From Alphaproteobacteria bacterium HGW-Alphaproteobacteria-18 (lineage in GTDB: Bacteria > Pseudomonadota > Alphaproteobacteria > Caulobacterales > Hyphomonadaceae), in assembly GCA_002841155.1 (NCBI GenBank), contig PHEH01000017.1, forward strand, positions 1 through 45,661: a stretch of 45,661 nucleotides of DNA, in the 5' to 3' direction. The notes under the pieces are model-generated. The model ran no database searches. It was not told the DNA's origin and saw only the letters and a program-made list of their open reading frames with translations. The translations under genes and the position numbers were made by a program. Every line of letters begins with the position of its first letter. Position 1 is the stretch's first letter. Below, in pieces: positions 16,448 to 25,245 of the stretch.

Positions 16448-18685
16448 TCAGAAAGAGCGGCCAATCACGAGATAGGCAGACTGACGCCCGCCTTCCGACC
16501 TTCCGAACGCCAGGTAGATGGGCCCAAGCGCTGTGTTTGCGCCGACATAGACGCTGCCCCCAAAGCGCACCTCGTCCAGTGAGAAGTCATCCGGCTCCGA
16601 CCAGACTTCGCCTGCTTCCAGAGATCCGCCCACGAACAGAGGCACTCCAAACAGCGCGCCTTCGGTGTTGGTCAGGGAGCGCCGGTAGATCAGGCGGCCA
16701 GCGACAAAATTCTCACCTGAGAGCTCATCCAGGCGATACCCCGAAAGGCTGAACAGGCCGCCGATACGGTAAAGCGTATCGATGGGCGGCGCCCCGCTCA
16801 GGCGCAGGCCGCCAGACACCGACGTGAGCAGCGTGTTCCGCCCGAACGTATAGGCATGCAGTCCGGAGGCGGAGAATGTCTGATAGTCTGCATTGTCGCC
16901 CAGGCTTTCCAGGCCATGCGTCCAGCGGGCTTTTGCGGTCATGCCGGTCTGCGGGAAAAACGGGTTGTTGAGCGTATCGAGCCCGGCAGAGATGAAAACA
17001 CGGCCGGAATCGATGTCGACCTTGTTGATGTCGGCCGCCCCTTCATTCAACTTTGCCCGTCCCGTCCCGAACTCGGTTCCGACACGGACTTCTGCAATGT
17101 TTCCGAACTGGCGGCCCGCATCAAAGCCCAGCAAACCGTAGGTGAGATCGTATCCAGCCGTCTTGAAGCCGCGATTGGTATAGACGTTCACGGGCCGGTT
17201 CTCGAGCTCGACGCGGGCAACGGCAAACCAGCTTTGCTCGGGCTCCAGCAGTCGGAAATATTCGAGGCCGAATTCGTTGATATCGCCAATCGTGGCGATG
17301 GCGCGGATCTCCGATCCATAGGCGTCCAGCGCGGCGCTGCGATAGTCTACCGAGACGGCCACATCTGACTCGGTATTGAAATCGTTCTCGACGATCATGC
17401 CGAGGCGAAGCCGGCCGGCATTGCGGCGGGAATCCTCTGCGCGGACCACCAGCCCGGTAAGGCCGTCCTGCTCGGCCATCGTATAGTCGACGCGCTCGAA
17501 AGGCCCGAGCGCATAGATACGGTCAAGCGCTTCATTGATCGCATCGGTGTCGGCCGGCTTGCCCAGAACGGTCGCCATGCGTGTTTCCAGAAGGGACTGG
17601 TTGAGGCGCGAGGTATTCTCGATGCGGACGAAAGAGAGAACAGGCGCTTCAACGTCGCCAATACCGGCATAGCTGACAGGTTCCCGCGCGCTGGCAATCG
17701 GCGCAAAGGCCTCTGCCTGAGCGCGGATTGATGCGCGGCCGGCGGCGATGAGGTCGTCGCTGCGGGTGAACGCGGCCGCCCCGATACTGCCGGTATCGAC
17801 CCGCACGAGCACGTCCTGGGGCTGCATGGAGGCAATCTCGGCGCGCTCATTGGTGAGGATCAGCAGGCTGACAGTCTGCGCCAGAACATCCACGACCGAG
17901 CCGATCTGGTCCTTTTGCAGAAGGTCGTTGGGGGTCCATATGGCGATCACGATGTCGGCGCCCATCTCCCGCGCGATGCTGACCGGGATGTTGGCCGAAA
18001 GGCCCCCGTCCACCAGCAGCCTGTCTTCCAGGCTGAAGGCCGGGAATACGCCGGGTACGGACATCGAGGCGCGCATCGCCATGGGCAGCTCGCCCGAGCG
18101 GATCACCACCGCGTCGCCCGTTGCAATATCTGTGGCGACCGCGCGGAAGGGGATGGTCAGCCCGTCGAAATCATCCACCGCCATGCGCGCCGGGCTCACC
18201 CGGCGCAGCTCCTTCATCAGGGCCTGATCGGAGATCGCCCCGGTGGGCAGCAGAAGGCCGGCGCCCGAAACGCCAAGGCTTGCCGTGCCGGGAAAGTCCA
18301 CCTGCTGCTGTTTCTGCCGGAAGGTCAGCTTGTCGCGCTGGGGCGCGGGGTTGAACACGCCGTGCCAGTTGGTGCCTTCAACGGCCGTTTCCAGCTCCGC
18401 GCCGCTGAGGCCGGCCGCATAGAGGCCGCCAATGACCGCGCCCATCGAGGTGCCCACCACAATGTCAGGCCGGATGCCCATGGCTTCCAGCTCCTGAATG
18501 GCGCCCACATGCGCAAGCCCCAGCGCCCCCCCGCCCGAGAGCACAAGCGCCACCTTGGGCCGCCTCGTTTCCGCCTCGGGCGCTTCCTGGGCCGTGGCCG
18601 CCATGGCCCATGCAAAGATCGGGAGCAGCAGGAAAACCTGACGGATCAGCCGGAGAGCCGGGAAGGGGGAAGCAGTCTGCATCAT
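16448..18685 (-). CDS. Patatin-like phospholipase with POTRA and beta-barrel (PlpD-like, type Vd)
   Basis: The product is 745 aa, very near the length of Pseudomonas PlpD. Signal peptide (to about residue 33, AAATAQE). The patatin domain has oxyanion GGGALGLA, nucleophile Ser80 in GTSMG and Asp226 in VDGGLSAN, so the Ser-Asp dyad is intact. A POTRA-like segment follows (about 330-400, FVRIENTSRLNQ... and ALDRIYALGPFERVDY). The C-terminal half is a BamA/TpsB-like barrel ending in a terminal Phe (YLVIGRSF). This order defines type Vd (patatin-like) autotransporters, which place a phospholipase at or beyond the outer membrane. The start MMQ has TGAGGA upstream. Whether the lipase is released is unknown. 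Confidence 0.9.
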   Translation of the reverse strand: MMQTASPFPALRLIRQVFLLLPIFAWAMAATAQEAPEAETRRPKVALVLSGGGALGLAHVGAIQELEAMGIRPDIVVGTSMGAVIGGLYAAGLSGAELETAVEGTNWHGVFNPAPQRDKLTFRQKQQQVDFPGTASLGVSGAGLLLPTGAISDQALMKELRRVSPARMAVDDFDGLTIPFRAVATDIATGDAVVIRSGELPMAMRASMSVPGVFPAFSLEDRLLVDGGLSANIPVSIAREMGADIVIAIWTPNDLLQKDQIGSVVDVLAQTVSLLILTNERAEIASMQPQDVLVRVDTGSIGAAAFTRSDDLIAAGRASIRAQAEAFAPIASAREPVSYAGIGDVEAPVLSFVRIENTSRLNQSLLETRMATVLGKPADTDAINEALDRIYALGPFERVDYTMAEQDGLTGLVVRAEDSRRNAGRLRLGMIVENDFNTESDVAVSVDYRSAALDAYGSEIRAIATIGDINEFGLEYFRLLEPEQSWFAVARVELENRPVNVYTNRGFKTAGYDLTYGLLGFDAGRQFGNIAEVRVGTEFGTGRAKLNEGAADINKVDIDSGRVFISAGLDTLNNPFFPQTGMTAKARWTHGLESLGDNADYQTFSASGLHAYTFGRNTLLTSVSGGLRLSGAPPIDTLYRIGGLFSLSGYRLDELSGENFVAGRLIYRRSLTNTEGALFGVPLFVGGSLEAGEVWSEPDDFSLDEVRFGGSVYVGANTALGPIYLAFGRSEGGRQSAYLVIGRSF

Positions 18686-18857
18686 CCGGCAATCCTCAGG
18701 CCAGTTTCAGGCGCGGCGCAAGAGGGATTGCTGGCTGGGCGTGGAACATGCCCAGACGAGTGATTCCAATGCGCTGAGCCTGCGGGCAATCTCAGTACCC
18801 CATGTTTTGCGCTGAACAAAAGGCGGATTGGTTCCACCCAACCGAATGTCACAATTG

Positions 18858-18883
18858 AAACAATCCATGACAATAGATTGTTT
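18858..18883. promoter_or_regulatory. Inverted repeat in the patatin / 18971-gene divergent gap
   Basis: AAACAATC (18858-18865) and GATTGTTT (18876-18883) are perfect 8-bp inverted arms with a 10-base spacer. They lie within an AT-rich 285-bp divergent intergenic region that otherwise shows no gene. This could be an operator for the acquired-looking gene pair that follows. Confidence 0.4.
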
Positions 18884-18970
18884 GGTGCCTCTCGCTGATC
18901 CGAAAGACATCCAAGGTTGATTTTTACTGGCAAGATTGTGATGGTGACCTAGGGAGATAGGGAGGGGGCA

Positions 18971-19357
18971 ATGGCAGAAACAGATGAAGGCCGTTTCGAG
19001 AGGATCGGCGATCAGCTTTTCCACTACTCGATTTGGTACGCGCTAAGGTACGGCCTGAACCTGGACAACAGCGCACAAAAGTCACTTCGCGAAACCGTTA
19101 CTTTTGCCCAGGAACAAATACTTGAGCGCTACACGGATCGCGCCGATGACATCGAATTCGAATGGGTCGCCATCGAGCAAGGGGTCGAGAGAGCCGAGCT
19201 GGCACTTTCGGAATTGGTCCATGCGATAGCTTGGATACACTGGGGGCCTCAGTTTCCTTTCTACCCGTATCGAAGATATCGGCGATTCCTGAATGTTGAC
19301 GCGGAGATGTTCAAGAGAGCGAAGAAATCAATTTGCCCAATGTGGCCGATCTGCTGA
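18971..19357 (+). CDS. Hypothetical protein, 128 aa
   Basis: Not recognised. The protein is soluble and predominantly helical, with aromatic clusters (FHYSIWYALRYGLNL; AIAWIHWGPQFPFYPYRRYRRFL) and an acidic centre. There is no signal peptide. A strong GGAGGGGG lies just before ATG 18971. The next gene's Shine-Dalgarno overlaps its stop codon, so the two are very likely cotranscribed and translationally coupled. GC is lower than in flanking genes, which suggests acquisition. A soluble protein paired with a small membrane protein is a layout shared by several toxin/immunity and signalling pairs, but nothing here identifies such a role. Confidence 0.6.
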   Translation: MAETDEGRFERIGDQLFHYSIWYALRYGLNLDNSAQKSLRETVTFAQEQILERYTDRADDIEFEWVAIEQGVERAELALSELVHAIAWIHWGPQFPFYPYRRYRRFLNVDAEMFKRAKKSICPMWPIC

Positions 19358-19368
19358 GGGGTATGGAG

Positions 19369-19719
19369 ATGAGTAACGCAGCCTTAGATTCTGCGAGAGA
19401 CACAACGAAGCAAATTATTACGCTTTCGACCGCGATGCTTGGACTAACGATTACGTTCTCAAAGACCTTTGCGCCTGAGGGGGCATCGGTCTCGTTACCA
19501 TGCACGCTGTTGGTTGCGTGGGTTCTCTTTGGCCTCACGATCTTGTCTGGCGTTTGGACGCTTATGGCGATTACAGGCTCATTAAACGACATTCGCGGAA
19601 CAACTGAATGCCCCGACGCCAATGCGAGCAACATCCGCATTCCGGCGTTGTTTATGGTCGGGTTTTTTATATTCGCCATTGGCTTCACGATCGCCACTGG
19701 GTTTCAGCGCTTTAGCTAG
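19369..19719 (+). CDS. Hypothetical small membrane protein, 116 aa
   Basis: Not recognised. About three hydrophobic segments are visible: IITLSTAMLGLTITF, TLLVAWVLFGLTILSGVW and IPALFMVGFFIFAIGFTIA, with a short polar N-terminus. ATG 19369 is chosen because GAGGGG, overlapping the upstream stop, lies 7 bases away. ATG 19363 and a TTG at 19333 are in-frame alternatives. It forms a tight pair with the preceding gene and has similarly lowered GC. It is followed by 344 bp without a gene up to a tRNA. Confidence 0.6.
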   Translation: MSNAALDSARDTTKQIITLSTAMLGLTITFSKTFAPEGASVSLPCTLLVAWVLFGLTILSGVWTLMAITGSLNDIRGTTECPDANASNIRIPALFMVGFFIFAIGFTIATGFQRFS

Positions 19720-20063
19720 CCCTGCTCAACCATTTGACTTGATCGCCTGATGCGCCTTCGTAGGCTTTCCAGTTTCTTCGGGGTGCCTGATATCGCCTAG
19801 CAGCGCTCGCACAGACCATCCGCATACGATACAATTCAGCGCTCCGCGCGGCGCCAACAATCCGCCCCCATTGGCGCACTGGCGCCCCGCGTGACTACTT
19901 GACCACAAGGCGCTCCCTCTTGGACGTTCAGACGGCGATCACGTCGCGCTGTATCATCTCAAGGTTGTAATTCAAGAAACAACGGAGCAAATGTCCCATC
20001 CAGTGCGCCCACGGGGCAAAATGCGGCGCAAAATTCAATTCAATCACTGCCTAAAAAGGCCAG
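19720..20063. other. Gene-free stretch before the tRNA
   Basis: No credible gene, hairpin with T-run or repeat is visible in these 344 bases. Composition is intermediate between the atypical gene pair and host DNA. It may be the remnant of an acquired segment whose far side is the tRNA gene. Confidence 0.4.
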
Positions 20064-20140
20064 TGGTGGTTCGGGAGAGACTTGAACTCTCGACCTCGCG
20101 ATTATGAGTCGCGCGCTCTAACCAACTGAGCTACCGAACC
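20064..20140 (-). tRNA. tRNA-Met (CAT anticodon), elongator type likely
   Basis: Read on the minus strand, the 77 bases fold as a full cloverleaf: acceptor GGTTCGG paired with CCGAACC, D-arm GCTCAGTTGGTTAGAGC, anticodon arm CGCGA-CTCATAA-TCGCG with anticodon CAT, T-arm GAGAG-TTCAAGT-CTCTC, discriminator A and an encoded CCA. CAT could mean elongator Met, initiator Met or lysidine-modified Ile2. The acceptor begins with a G-C pair, unlike initiators. U at position 4 resembles elongator Met more than the C-rich Ile2 acceptor stem. Met is favoured but Ile2 is not excluded. Confidence 0.93.
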
Positions 20141-20198
20141 TGAGCGCCGCATCAGCGAAGGCGCCTGATACACATTGGAGCCGGGGCGCGCAAGCACC

Positions 20199-21329
20199 CT
20201 ATCCTGCAAGCTCTGCGACATGATCTGCGATGGAGAGCGAAGAGGTCAGCCCCGGGCTTTCGATCCCCAGAAGGTTAATCAGGCCGGGGCTGCCATGGGT
20301 CTGCGGCCCCTCGATCCGGAAATCACCGGACGGCGCCCCCCGGGGCACGATTTTCGGCCGGATGCCAGCATAATCGGGCGTCAGCCGGTCGAGCGTCAGG
20401 CCGGGCCAGTAGCGGCTCACTTCGGCCAGGAAGACGCCCGCCCGGGCCGGGTCTACGCGGTAGTCGAAGGGCGGGAGGGCCCCCTCGGGCAGCCATTCTG
20501 CGTCCGGCCCCAGCTTGCCGCGCCCGCCGAGATCGATGGTCAGGTGCAGGCCGAGGCTGGCGGCGGTGGGCATCGGGTAGATCAGCCGGGAGAAAGGCGC
20601 CCGCCCGCTGATGCCGAAATAGTTGCCCTTGACGAAATATTGCCCGGGCAGGTTTGCGGTGTGAGGCCCGGTTATGGCGGCGGCAATCTGCGGGGCATGG
20701 TGGCCCGCCGCGTTGACCACGCAGCGTGCGCGAATGGTGGCCGGATTGTCCCCACCTGTCTCCAGACGGACGTGATCTGTCTCGACAGCGCCCGAAAGAA
20801 CCGGTGTATTGAAGGCAATTGACCCGCCTGCATCCTCAAATTCCCCCTGCAAGGCCAGGAAATAGGCATGGCTGTCAAAGATGCCGGAGACCGGCGAATG
20901 GATCGCCGCGGCCACCTCCGGGCTGAGGGCAGGCTCCATACTGAGCGCCTCTGCCCCGTCGATCAGGCGCAGCTCCTCCACGCCATTGGCCTGGGCCCGC
21001 GCCATTATGTTGCCAAGCTCACCCGCCTCGCCCGCGCCAATGGCCACGACCAGCTTGCCACAGCGCTTCACCGCCACGCCATGGGCGTCCAGATAGGCGT
21101 AGAGCATCCGCCGCCCATTGACGCAGTGGCGTGCCTTCAGGCTGCCGGTGGCATAATAGAGCCCGGCATGGATCACCTCAGAATTGCGCGAAGACGTGTG
21201 CAGCGCGATCTGGTCTTCGGCCTCCAGCACGATCACCTCCCGGCCTGCCCGGGCCATCGCCCGCCCGCAGGCAAGGCCGATCACGCCCGCCCCGATGATC
21301 ACCACATCTGCTTCGAAACTGTCTGCCAT
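20199..21329 (-). CDS. FAD-dependent oxidoreductase, L-2-hydroxyglutarate oxidase/dehydrogenase-like (DAO family)
   Basis: The product is 376 aa. The N-terminal Rossmann motif VVIIGAGVIGLACGRAMA binds FAD, with VLEAED as the acidic end of strand 2. SSRNSEVIHAGLYYATGS is characteristic of the L2HGDH/LhgO branch of D-amino-acid-oxidase-like proteins. VNAAGHHAPQIA in the middle and GIRPKIVPRG and LLGIESPGLTSSLSIADHV near the C-terminus also fit. It would oxidise an L-2-hydroxy acid such as L-2-hydroxyglutarate, a metabolic-repair reaction. The substrate is inferred only. It is divergent from the TPR-like gene, whose start is 48 bp away. Confidence 0.85.
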   Translation of the reverse strand: MADSFEADVVIIGAGVIGLACGRAMARAGREVIVLEAEDQIALHTSSRNSEVIHAGLYYATGSLKARHCVNGRRMLYAYLDAHGVAVKRCGKLVVAIGAGEAGELGNIMARAQANGVEELRLIDGAEALSMEPALSPEVAAAIHSPVSGIFDSHAYFLALQGEFEDAGGSIAFNTPVLSGAVETDHVRLETGGDNPATIRARCVVNAAGHHAPQIAAAITGPHTANLPGQYFVKGNYFGISGRAPFSRLIYPMPTAASLGLHLTIDLGGRGKLGPDAEWLPEGALPPFDYRVDPARAGVFLAEVSRYWPGLTLDRLTPDYAGIRPKIVPRGAPSGDFRIEGPQTHGSPGLINLLGIESPGLTSSLSIADHVAELAG

Positions 21330-21377
21330 ATTGATGCCGCTCGCGGGAAACCCTGATTGGGAGTAGTATCAACAGAT

Positions 21378-22142
21378 ATGCATGTCCGCAGCTTGATTCT
21401 GTTTGCTTTTGCCATGCTGGCAGTGTTGCCGGCCGCAGCCGATTTTCGCGCGGCGTCAGAGGCTTTCCGGGCAGGCCATTATGACCGGGCCTTTGCCGAA
21501 GCGGGGCGGGAGCAGACCGCAGACGCCCATGCCTTCCGCGCCCGCGCGCTGCTCGCCAAGGCCATGTGCGGAGAGGGCGATCCCCCGCGCAGCCTGATCG
21601 ATCAGGCGCTCAGCGAGGCTGAAACCGCGCTGAAGATTGCGCCTGAGCATGCCGAAGGCCGCCTGCAGAAGGCCATTTCCCTCTCCCTGATCCTGCGCCC
21701 GATGAGCCTCGGCGAGGCGCGCAAGACCGGCTATGGCGAGCTTTCCAAAGCCCTCGCCGAGGGCGTGCTGGTGGATGAGCCCGGCAATTATTACGCCCAT
21801 GGCTTGCTGGCCGTCTGGCATGTTGAGGTGGAGCGCCGGGGCGGAAGGATCGGCGCGGCGATAATGGGGGCGAGCCTCAAGGCAGGGCGCAGCCATTATG
21901 CCGAAGCGGTCCGCCTGGCGCCTGAAGACATCGCCCTGCGCTGGCAATGGGCCCGGGCGCTGGCCGCGCTCGACGCCAGAAAGTACCGCAGCGAAATCGA
22001 AGAAACGCTTCAGGCCGCGCTTGCGACTGATCCGGCCACGGATCTGGACCGGGTGATGAGGGGCAGGGCTGCCCGGTTGCTGGAGGCCGTCACCAGCAAC
22101 AGGCCGAAGGATGTGGAGCGCCTGGCACTGGCCATGCTCTAG
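21378..22142 (+). CDS. Secreted TPR-like repeat protein, 254 aa
   Basis: A signal peptide (MHVRSLILFAFAMLAVLPAAA) precedes helical repeats of TPR character: FRAASEAFRAGHYDRAFAEAG, then LSEAETALKIAPEHAEGRLQKAI and HYAEAVRLAPEDIALRWQWARAL. The product is probably a periplasmic scaffold; no enzymatic motif is present. The start at 21378 begins the signal peptide; a start at 21357 adds seven residues. It converges on trxB with a 10-bp gap. The specific role is unknown. Confidence 0.75.
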   Translation: MHVRSLILFAFAMLAVLPAAADFRAASEAFRAGHYDRAFAEAGREQTADAHAFRARALLAKAMCGEGDPPRSLIDQALSEAETALKIAPEHAEGRLQKAISLSLILRPMSLGEARKTGYGELSKALAEGVLVDEPGNYYAHGLLAVWHVEVERRGGRIGAAIMGASLKAGRSHYAEAVRLAPEDIALRWQWARALAALDARKYRSEIEETLQAALATDPATDLDRVMRGRAARLLEAVTSNRPKDVERLALAML

Positions 22143-22152
22143 GGCAGGGGCG

Positions 22153-23121
22153 TTACTCCGCCGGAACCATCTCAGCGTGAGCTTCCTGTTCGGAGAGGAA
22201 GCGTTCGGCGTCGAGGGCGGCCATGCAGCCCATGCCGGCGGCGGTGACGGCCTGGCGGTAGGTTTCGTCGGTTACGTCGCCCGCTGCGAAGACGCCAGGA
22301 ATGGCGGTGCGGGGGGAGCCGGGCTCGGTGATCAGATAGCCATTCTCGCGCATTGGCAGCTTGCCCACGAAAAGCTCTGTCGAGGGGGAATGGCCGATGG
22401 CAACGAACACGCCATGGGCGGGAAGTTCGCGGATGGCGCCGGTGGTGACGTCGCGGATGCGCGCGGCGGTGACGCCGAGAGGCTGCTCATCGCCGACGAC
22501 TTCCTCCAGCGCATGGTTCCAGATCACTTCGACCTTGGGGTTTTTGAACAGGCGGTCCTGCAGGATTTTTTCGGCGCGGAAATGGTCGCGGCGGTGGATG
22601 ACGGTGACCTTGGAGGCAAAGTTCGTCAGGAACAGCGCCTCTTCAACGGCGGTGTTGCCCCCGCCAATGACCAGCACTTCCTTGCCGCGATAGAAGAAGC
22701 CGTCACAGGTGGCGCAGGCGGACACGCCGAAGCCTTTGAACTTCTGCTCGCTGGGAAGATCCAGCCATTTGGCCTGCGCGCCGGTGGAAATGATAACTGA
22801 ATCAGCGGTGTAGACCGTGCCGCTTTCGCCGACGGCCTTGAACGGGCGGGAGTCAAAGTCGACCGAGGCGATGTGATCATTGGCGACCTTGGCGCCCATC
22901 TTCTCGGCATGTTCCTGCATCTTCACCATGAGCTCTGGCCCCTGGATGTGCGATTCGCCCGGCCAGTTTTCGACTTCGGTGGTGATGGTGAGCTGGCCGC
23001 CGGGCTGCATGCCGGTGACGACGAGCGTGTCGCGCAGGGCGCGGGCGGCATAGACGGCGGCGGTCCAGCCGGCGGGGCCTGATCCGATGATCAGGATTTC
23101 GGCGTGTTGTGTTTCGGCCAT
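22153..23121 (-). CDS. trxB: Thioredoxin reductase TrxB
   Basis: The product is 322 aa, standard for low-molecular-weight bacterial enzymes. FAD-binding [17 protein letters not shown] lies at the N-terminus, the redox-active Cys136-Ala-Thr-Cys139 pair is in [10 protein letters not shown], the NADPH-binding [12 protein letters not shown] follows, and the C-terminal FAD contact is [19 protein letters not shown]. It reduces thioredoxin with NADPH in the cytoplasm. The start at 23121 has a near-perfect AGGAGG 7 bases upstream; an in-frame extension to 23166 lacks one. It lies 97 bp downstream of the CDF exporter on the same strand with no obvious terminator between, so partial cotranscription is possible. 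Confidence 0.96.
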   Translation of the reverse strand: MAETQHAEILIIGSGPAGWTAAVYAARALRDTLVVTGMQPGGQLTITTEVENWPGESHIQGPELMVKMQEHAEKMGAKVANDHIASVDFDSRPFKAVGESGTVYTADSVIISTGAQAKWLDLPSEQKFKGFGVSACATCDGFFYRGKEVLVIGGGNTAVEEALFLTNFASKVTVIHRRDHFRAEKILQDRLFKNPKVEVIWNHALEEVVGDEQPLGVTAARIRDVTTGAIRELPAHGVFVAIGHSPSTELFVGKLPMRENGYLITEPGSPRTAIPGVFAAGDVTDETYRQAVTAAGMGCMAALDAERFLSEQEAHAEMVPAE

Positions 23122-23218
23122 CTGGAGCCTCCTTGAAGCGTCGAACCGGTGCAGTCTTGAGCCCATATGGGGCGTCTGGCCTGAGGGTTAAAGCGCTGTG
23201 GGGCCTGCTGCAAGGCAG

Positions 23219-24304
23219 CTATTCAGACTGCGAAACGATCTCCACCGTGGCATGGGAAACTTTGAACGCGCTGGCGAGGCGGGCCTTGACTTCGCGGCGG
23301 AGCGTTTCGGGATTTGAGCCGGGTTGCGCGGTGATTTCCAGCGTCACCAGGGGGCGCGATTCGGTCAAAGACCATGCATGAACATGGCTCACCCGCGATA
23401 CGCCGGGGACATTCTGAGACAGATCCTGGACAATCTCAGACACTGAAAGACCCTCCGGCGTTCCCTCCAGCAGGATATGGCCCGACTGGCGCATGATGCG
23501 GACACCGGCAAAGATGACCAGCGCGGCGACGAGGGCCGAGAGGATCGGATCGGCCGGCATCCACCCCGTCCAGAGAATGATGCCCGCCGCGAGGATGGCC
23601 GCGACCGAGCCGAGCAGGTCTCCGGCGACATGCCAGAGGGCGCCGCGCATGTTGAGGTCTTCCCGGTTCCCGCCATGCAGGACGGCGAAGGCGGCGATAT
23701 TGACCAGGAGGCCGCCGGCCGCGACCAGCAGCATCAACCCGCCCATCACCTCGACCGGGGCGAGGAGGCGGTGGACCGCTTCCCAGATGATCCAGACGCC
23801 GAGCAGGATGAGGAGGACGCCATTGGTGAAGGCGGCGAGGATTTTCATCCGCGCGAAGCCATAGGAGCGGTGCGGGTCGGCCGGGCGCTCGGCGAGCTTG
23901 TAGCCGATCCAGGCGAGGACCAGCGAGCCGGCATCGGTGAACATATGGGCGGCATCTGCCAGGAGGGCGAGGGAGCCGGAGATGAGGCCGCCGGCGACCT
24001 CGGCCAGCATGAAGCTCGCCGTCAACACCGCCGCGATGGCCACCCGGCGGCGCGAGTCGGCATTGGTCATGTCGGCGGCGTGATCATGCGAATGGCCGGC
24101 ATGGCTGTGGTCATGGCTGTGCCCGTGGCTATGACCATGGCTGTGGCCAGGATCGTGCGCGCCGGGATCGGACGGGCAGTCGAGCCCGGCCGTTTCAGCC
24201 ATGCCATGGGCGTGATCGTGGGCGTGATCATGATCGTGGTCATGATCATGGTCTTTCACGCTGGGGGCGCCGTGCCGGGGTGGATTTGCATTGGATCTGG
24301 TCAT
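23219..24304 (-). CDS. Cation diffusion facilitator (zinc/divalent metal exporter), His-rich N-terminus
   Basis: The product is 361 aa. The N-terminal 80 residues carry two dense His-Asp/His-Gly tracts (DHDHDHDHDHAHDHAHG and GHSHGHSHGHSHDHSH) that should bind metal. The membrane domain has the CDF HxxxD metal sites in TM2 (HMFTD) and TM5 (HVAGD), and LLADAAHMFTDAGSLVLAW is family-typical. A cytoplasmic C-terminal domain contains VSHVHAWSLTESRPLVTLE. It exports Zn2+ or a related cation by proton antiport across the inner membrane (CzcD/ZitB type). The start is uncertain: 24304 is preferred, 24343 is possible, and neither has a strong Shine-Dalgarno. A dyad-like AT-rich site lies about 50 bp upstream. 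Confidence 0.93.
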   Translation of the reverse strand: MTRSNANPPRHGAPSVKDHDHDHDHDHAHDHAHGMAETAGLDCPSDPGAHDPGHSHGHSHGHSHDHSHAGHSHDHAADMTNADSRRRVAIAAVLTASFMLAEVAGGLISGSLALLADAAHMFTDAGSLVLAWIGYKLAERPADPHRSYGFARMKILAAFTNGVLLILLGVWIIWEAVHRLLAPVEVMGGLMLLVAAGGLLVNIAAFAVLHGGNREDLNMRGALWHVAGDLLGSVAAILAAGIILWTGWMPADPILSALVAALVIFAGVRIMRQSGHILLEGTPEGLSVSEIVQDLSQNVPGVSRVSHVHAWSLTESRPLVTLEITAQPGSNPETLRREVKARLASAFKVSHATVEIVSQSE

Positions 24305-24449
24305 CTTGCTTGCCGGAGTGGCGCCTTCCCGCGGGGAAATCAATGGATGCGTAATAGCATAACCTTGTTTACCTTGCGTCGTTGTTGCGGCGTTTGTTCT
24401 GCCCGCTAGGGTCTCCTCAAAAGAAAATGCCCTTGGGGAGTATCAGACC

Positions 24450-25175
24450 ATGACAATGCCGCGTCTCCGCCAATTGGTGATCGCTGCGCGCAGCCTGAAG
24501 ACCGCTGACCAGCTGGCCGAGCTTTTCGGGCTTGGCGAACCCTTCATTGACACCGGTGTCGAGGAATTCGGCCTCGTCAACCGCGTCTTCCCGATCGGGG
24601 ATCAGTTCCTCGAAATCGTCGTGCCCACGAGCGACAAGGCGCCCGCCGCCCGTTTCATCGAGCGAGGCGGGGAGGGGGGCTATATGGCGATCTTCCAGAC
24701 CGATGATCTCGTCGCCGCCCGCGCGCGGATCGACAAGCTCGGCGTGCGGCGCGTCTGGAATGTGGACCTGGAAGACATCGCCGCCAGCCACCTTCACCCG
24801 GCCGATGTGGGCGGGGCGATTGTCTCCATCGACGAGGCACGCCCGGCGGCGAGCTGGCGCTGGGCGGGGCCTGGCTGGCAGAAGCGGGCAAAGCCGGGCG
24901 CCTTGCGCGGCGCGGTGCTGGCGGGGCCGGACCCCGAAGGCATGGCGGCGCACTGGGCCGATATTCTGGACGTGCCCAAGGGGCGGCGGTACCTGCGCAT
25001 TGCCGACGAGGCCGGTATCGAATTCCGTCAGGGCCCGGAGGAAAGGCTGATCCAGTTCCAGATCGCGCTGAAGGAGCCGCGCATTGTTCTGCAACGGGCG
25101 CGCGGCATGAACCTCTGCGTGGTGGACAAGGTGGTGAAGATCGCCGGGGTCGCGCTGGAGCTGGAGGCGCTTTAG
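24450..25175 (+). CDS. VOC/glyoxalase-like protein, 241 aa
   Basis: The protein opens with RLRQLVIAARSLKTADQLAELFGL, the beta-alpha start of a vicinal-oxygen-chelate module. NRVFPIGDQFLEIVVPT and YMAIFQTDDLVAARARIDKLG complete the first module. A second, weaker module follows from about residue 150 (LRGAVLAGPDPEGMAAHWADIL). This fits a two-module Glyoxalase-like domain protein. Metal ligands cannot be assigned securely, so the reaction is unknown. GGGGAG lies 9 bases before ATG 24450. It is divergent from the CDF gene across 145 bp. Confidence 0.8.
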   Translation: MTMPRLRQLVIAARSLKTADQLAELFGLGEPFIDTGVEEFGLVNRVFPIGDQFLEIVVPTSDKAPAARFIERGGEGGYMAIFQTDDLVAARARIDKLGVRRVWNVDLEDIAASHLHPADVGGAIVSIDEARPAASWRWAGPGWQKRAKPGALRGAVLAGPDPEGMAAHWADILDVPKGRRYLRIADEAGIEFRQGPEERLIQFQIALKEPRIVLQRARGMNLCVVDKVVKIAGVALELEAL

Positions 25176-25245
25176 GGCGTGCCCGCTTGCATCCTTCGGC
25201 GTCGCGCGGGATGAGCTTTTCGACTTTTCCAGACATATCAACACA

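Noticed and set aside
19726..19908. 60-codon minus-strand frame after the small membrane-protein gene
   Set aside because: No Shine-Dalgarno, no recognisable domain and a composition typical of non-coding DNA.
18740..20140. Integrated element at the CAT tRNA
   Set aside because: No integrase gene and no duplicated tRNA 3' end were seen, so an element is not called; only the atypical gene pair is reported.
24060..24250. Short tandem repeats as a CRISPR-like or intergenic repeat array
   Set aside because: They are the His-Asp/His-Gly codons of the CDF exporter's metal-binding N-terminus, in frame and with no spacers.
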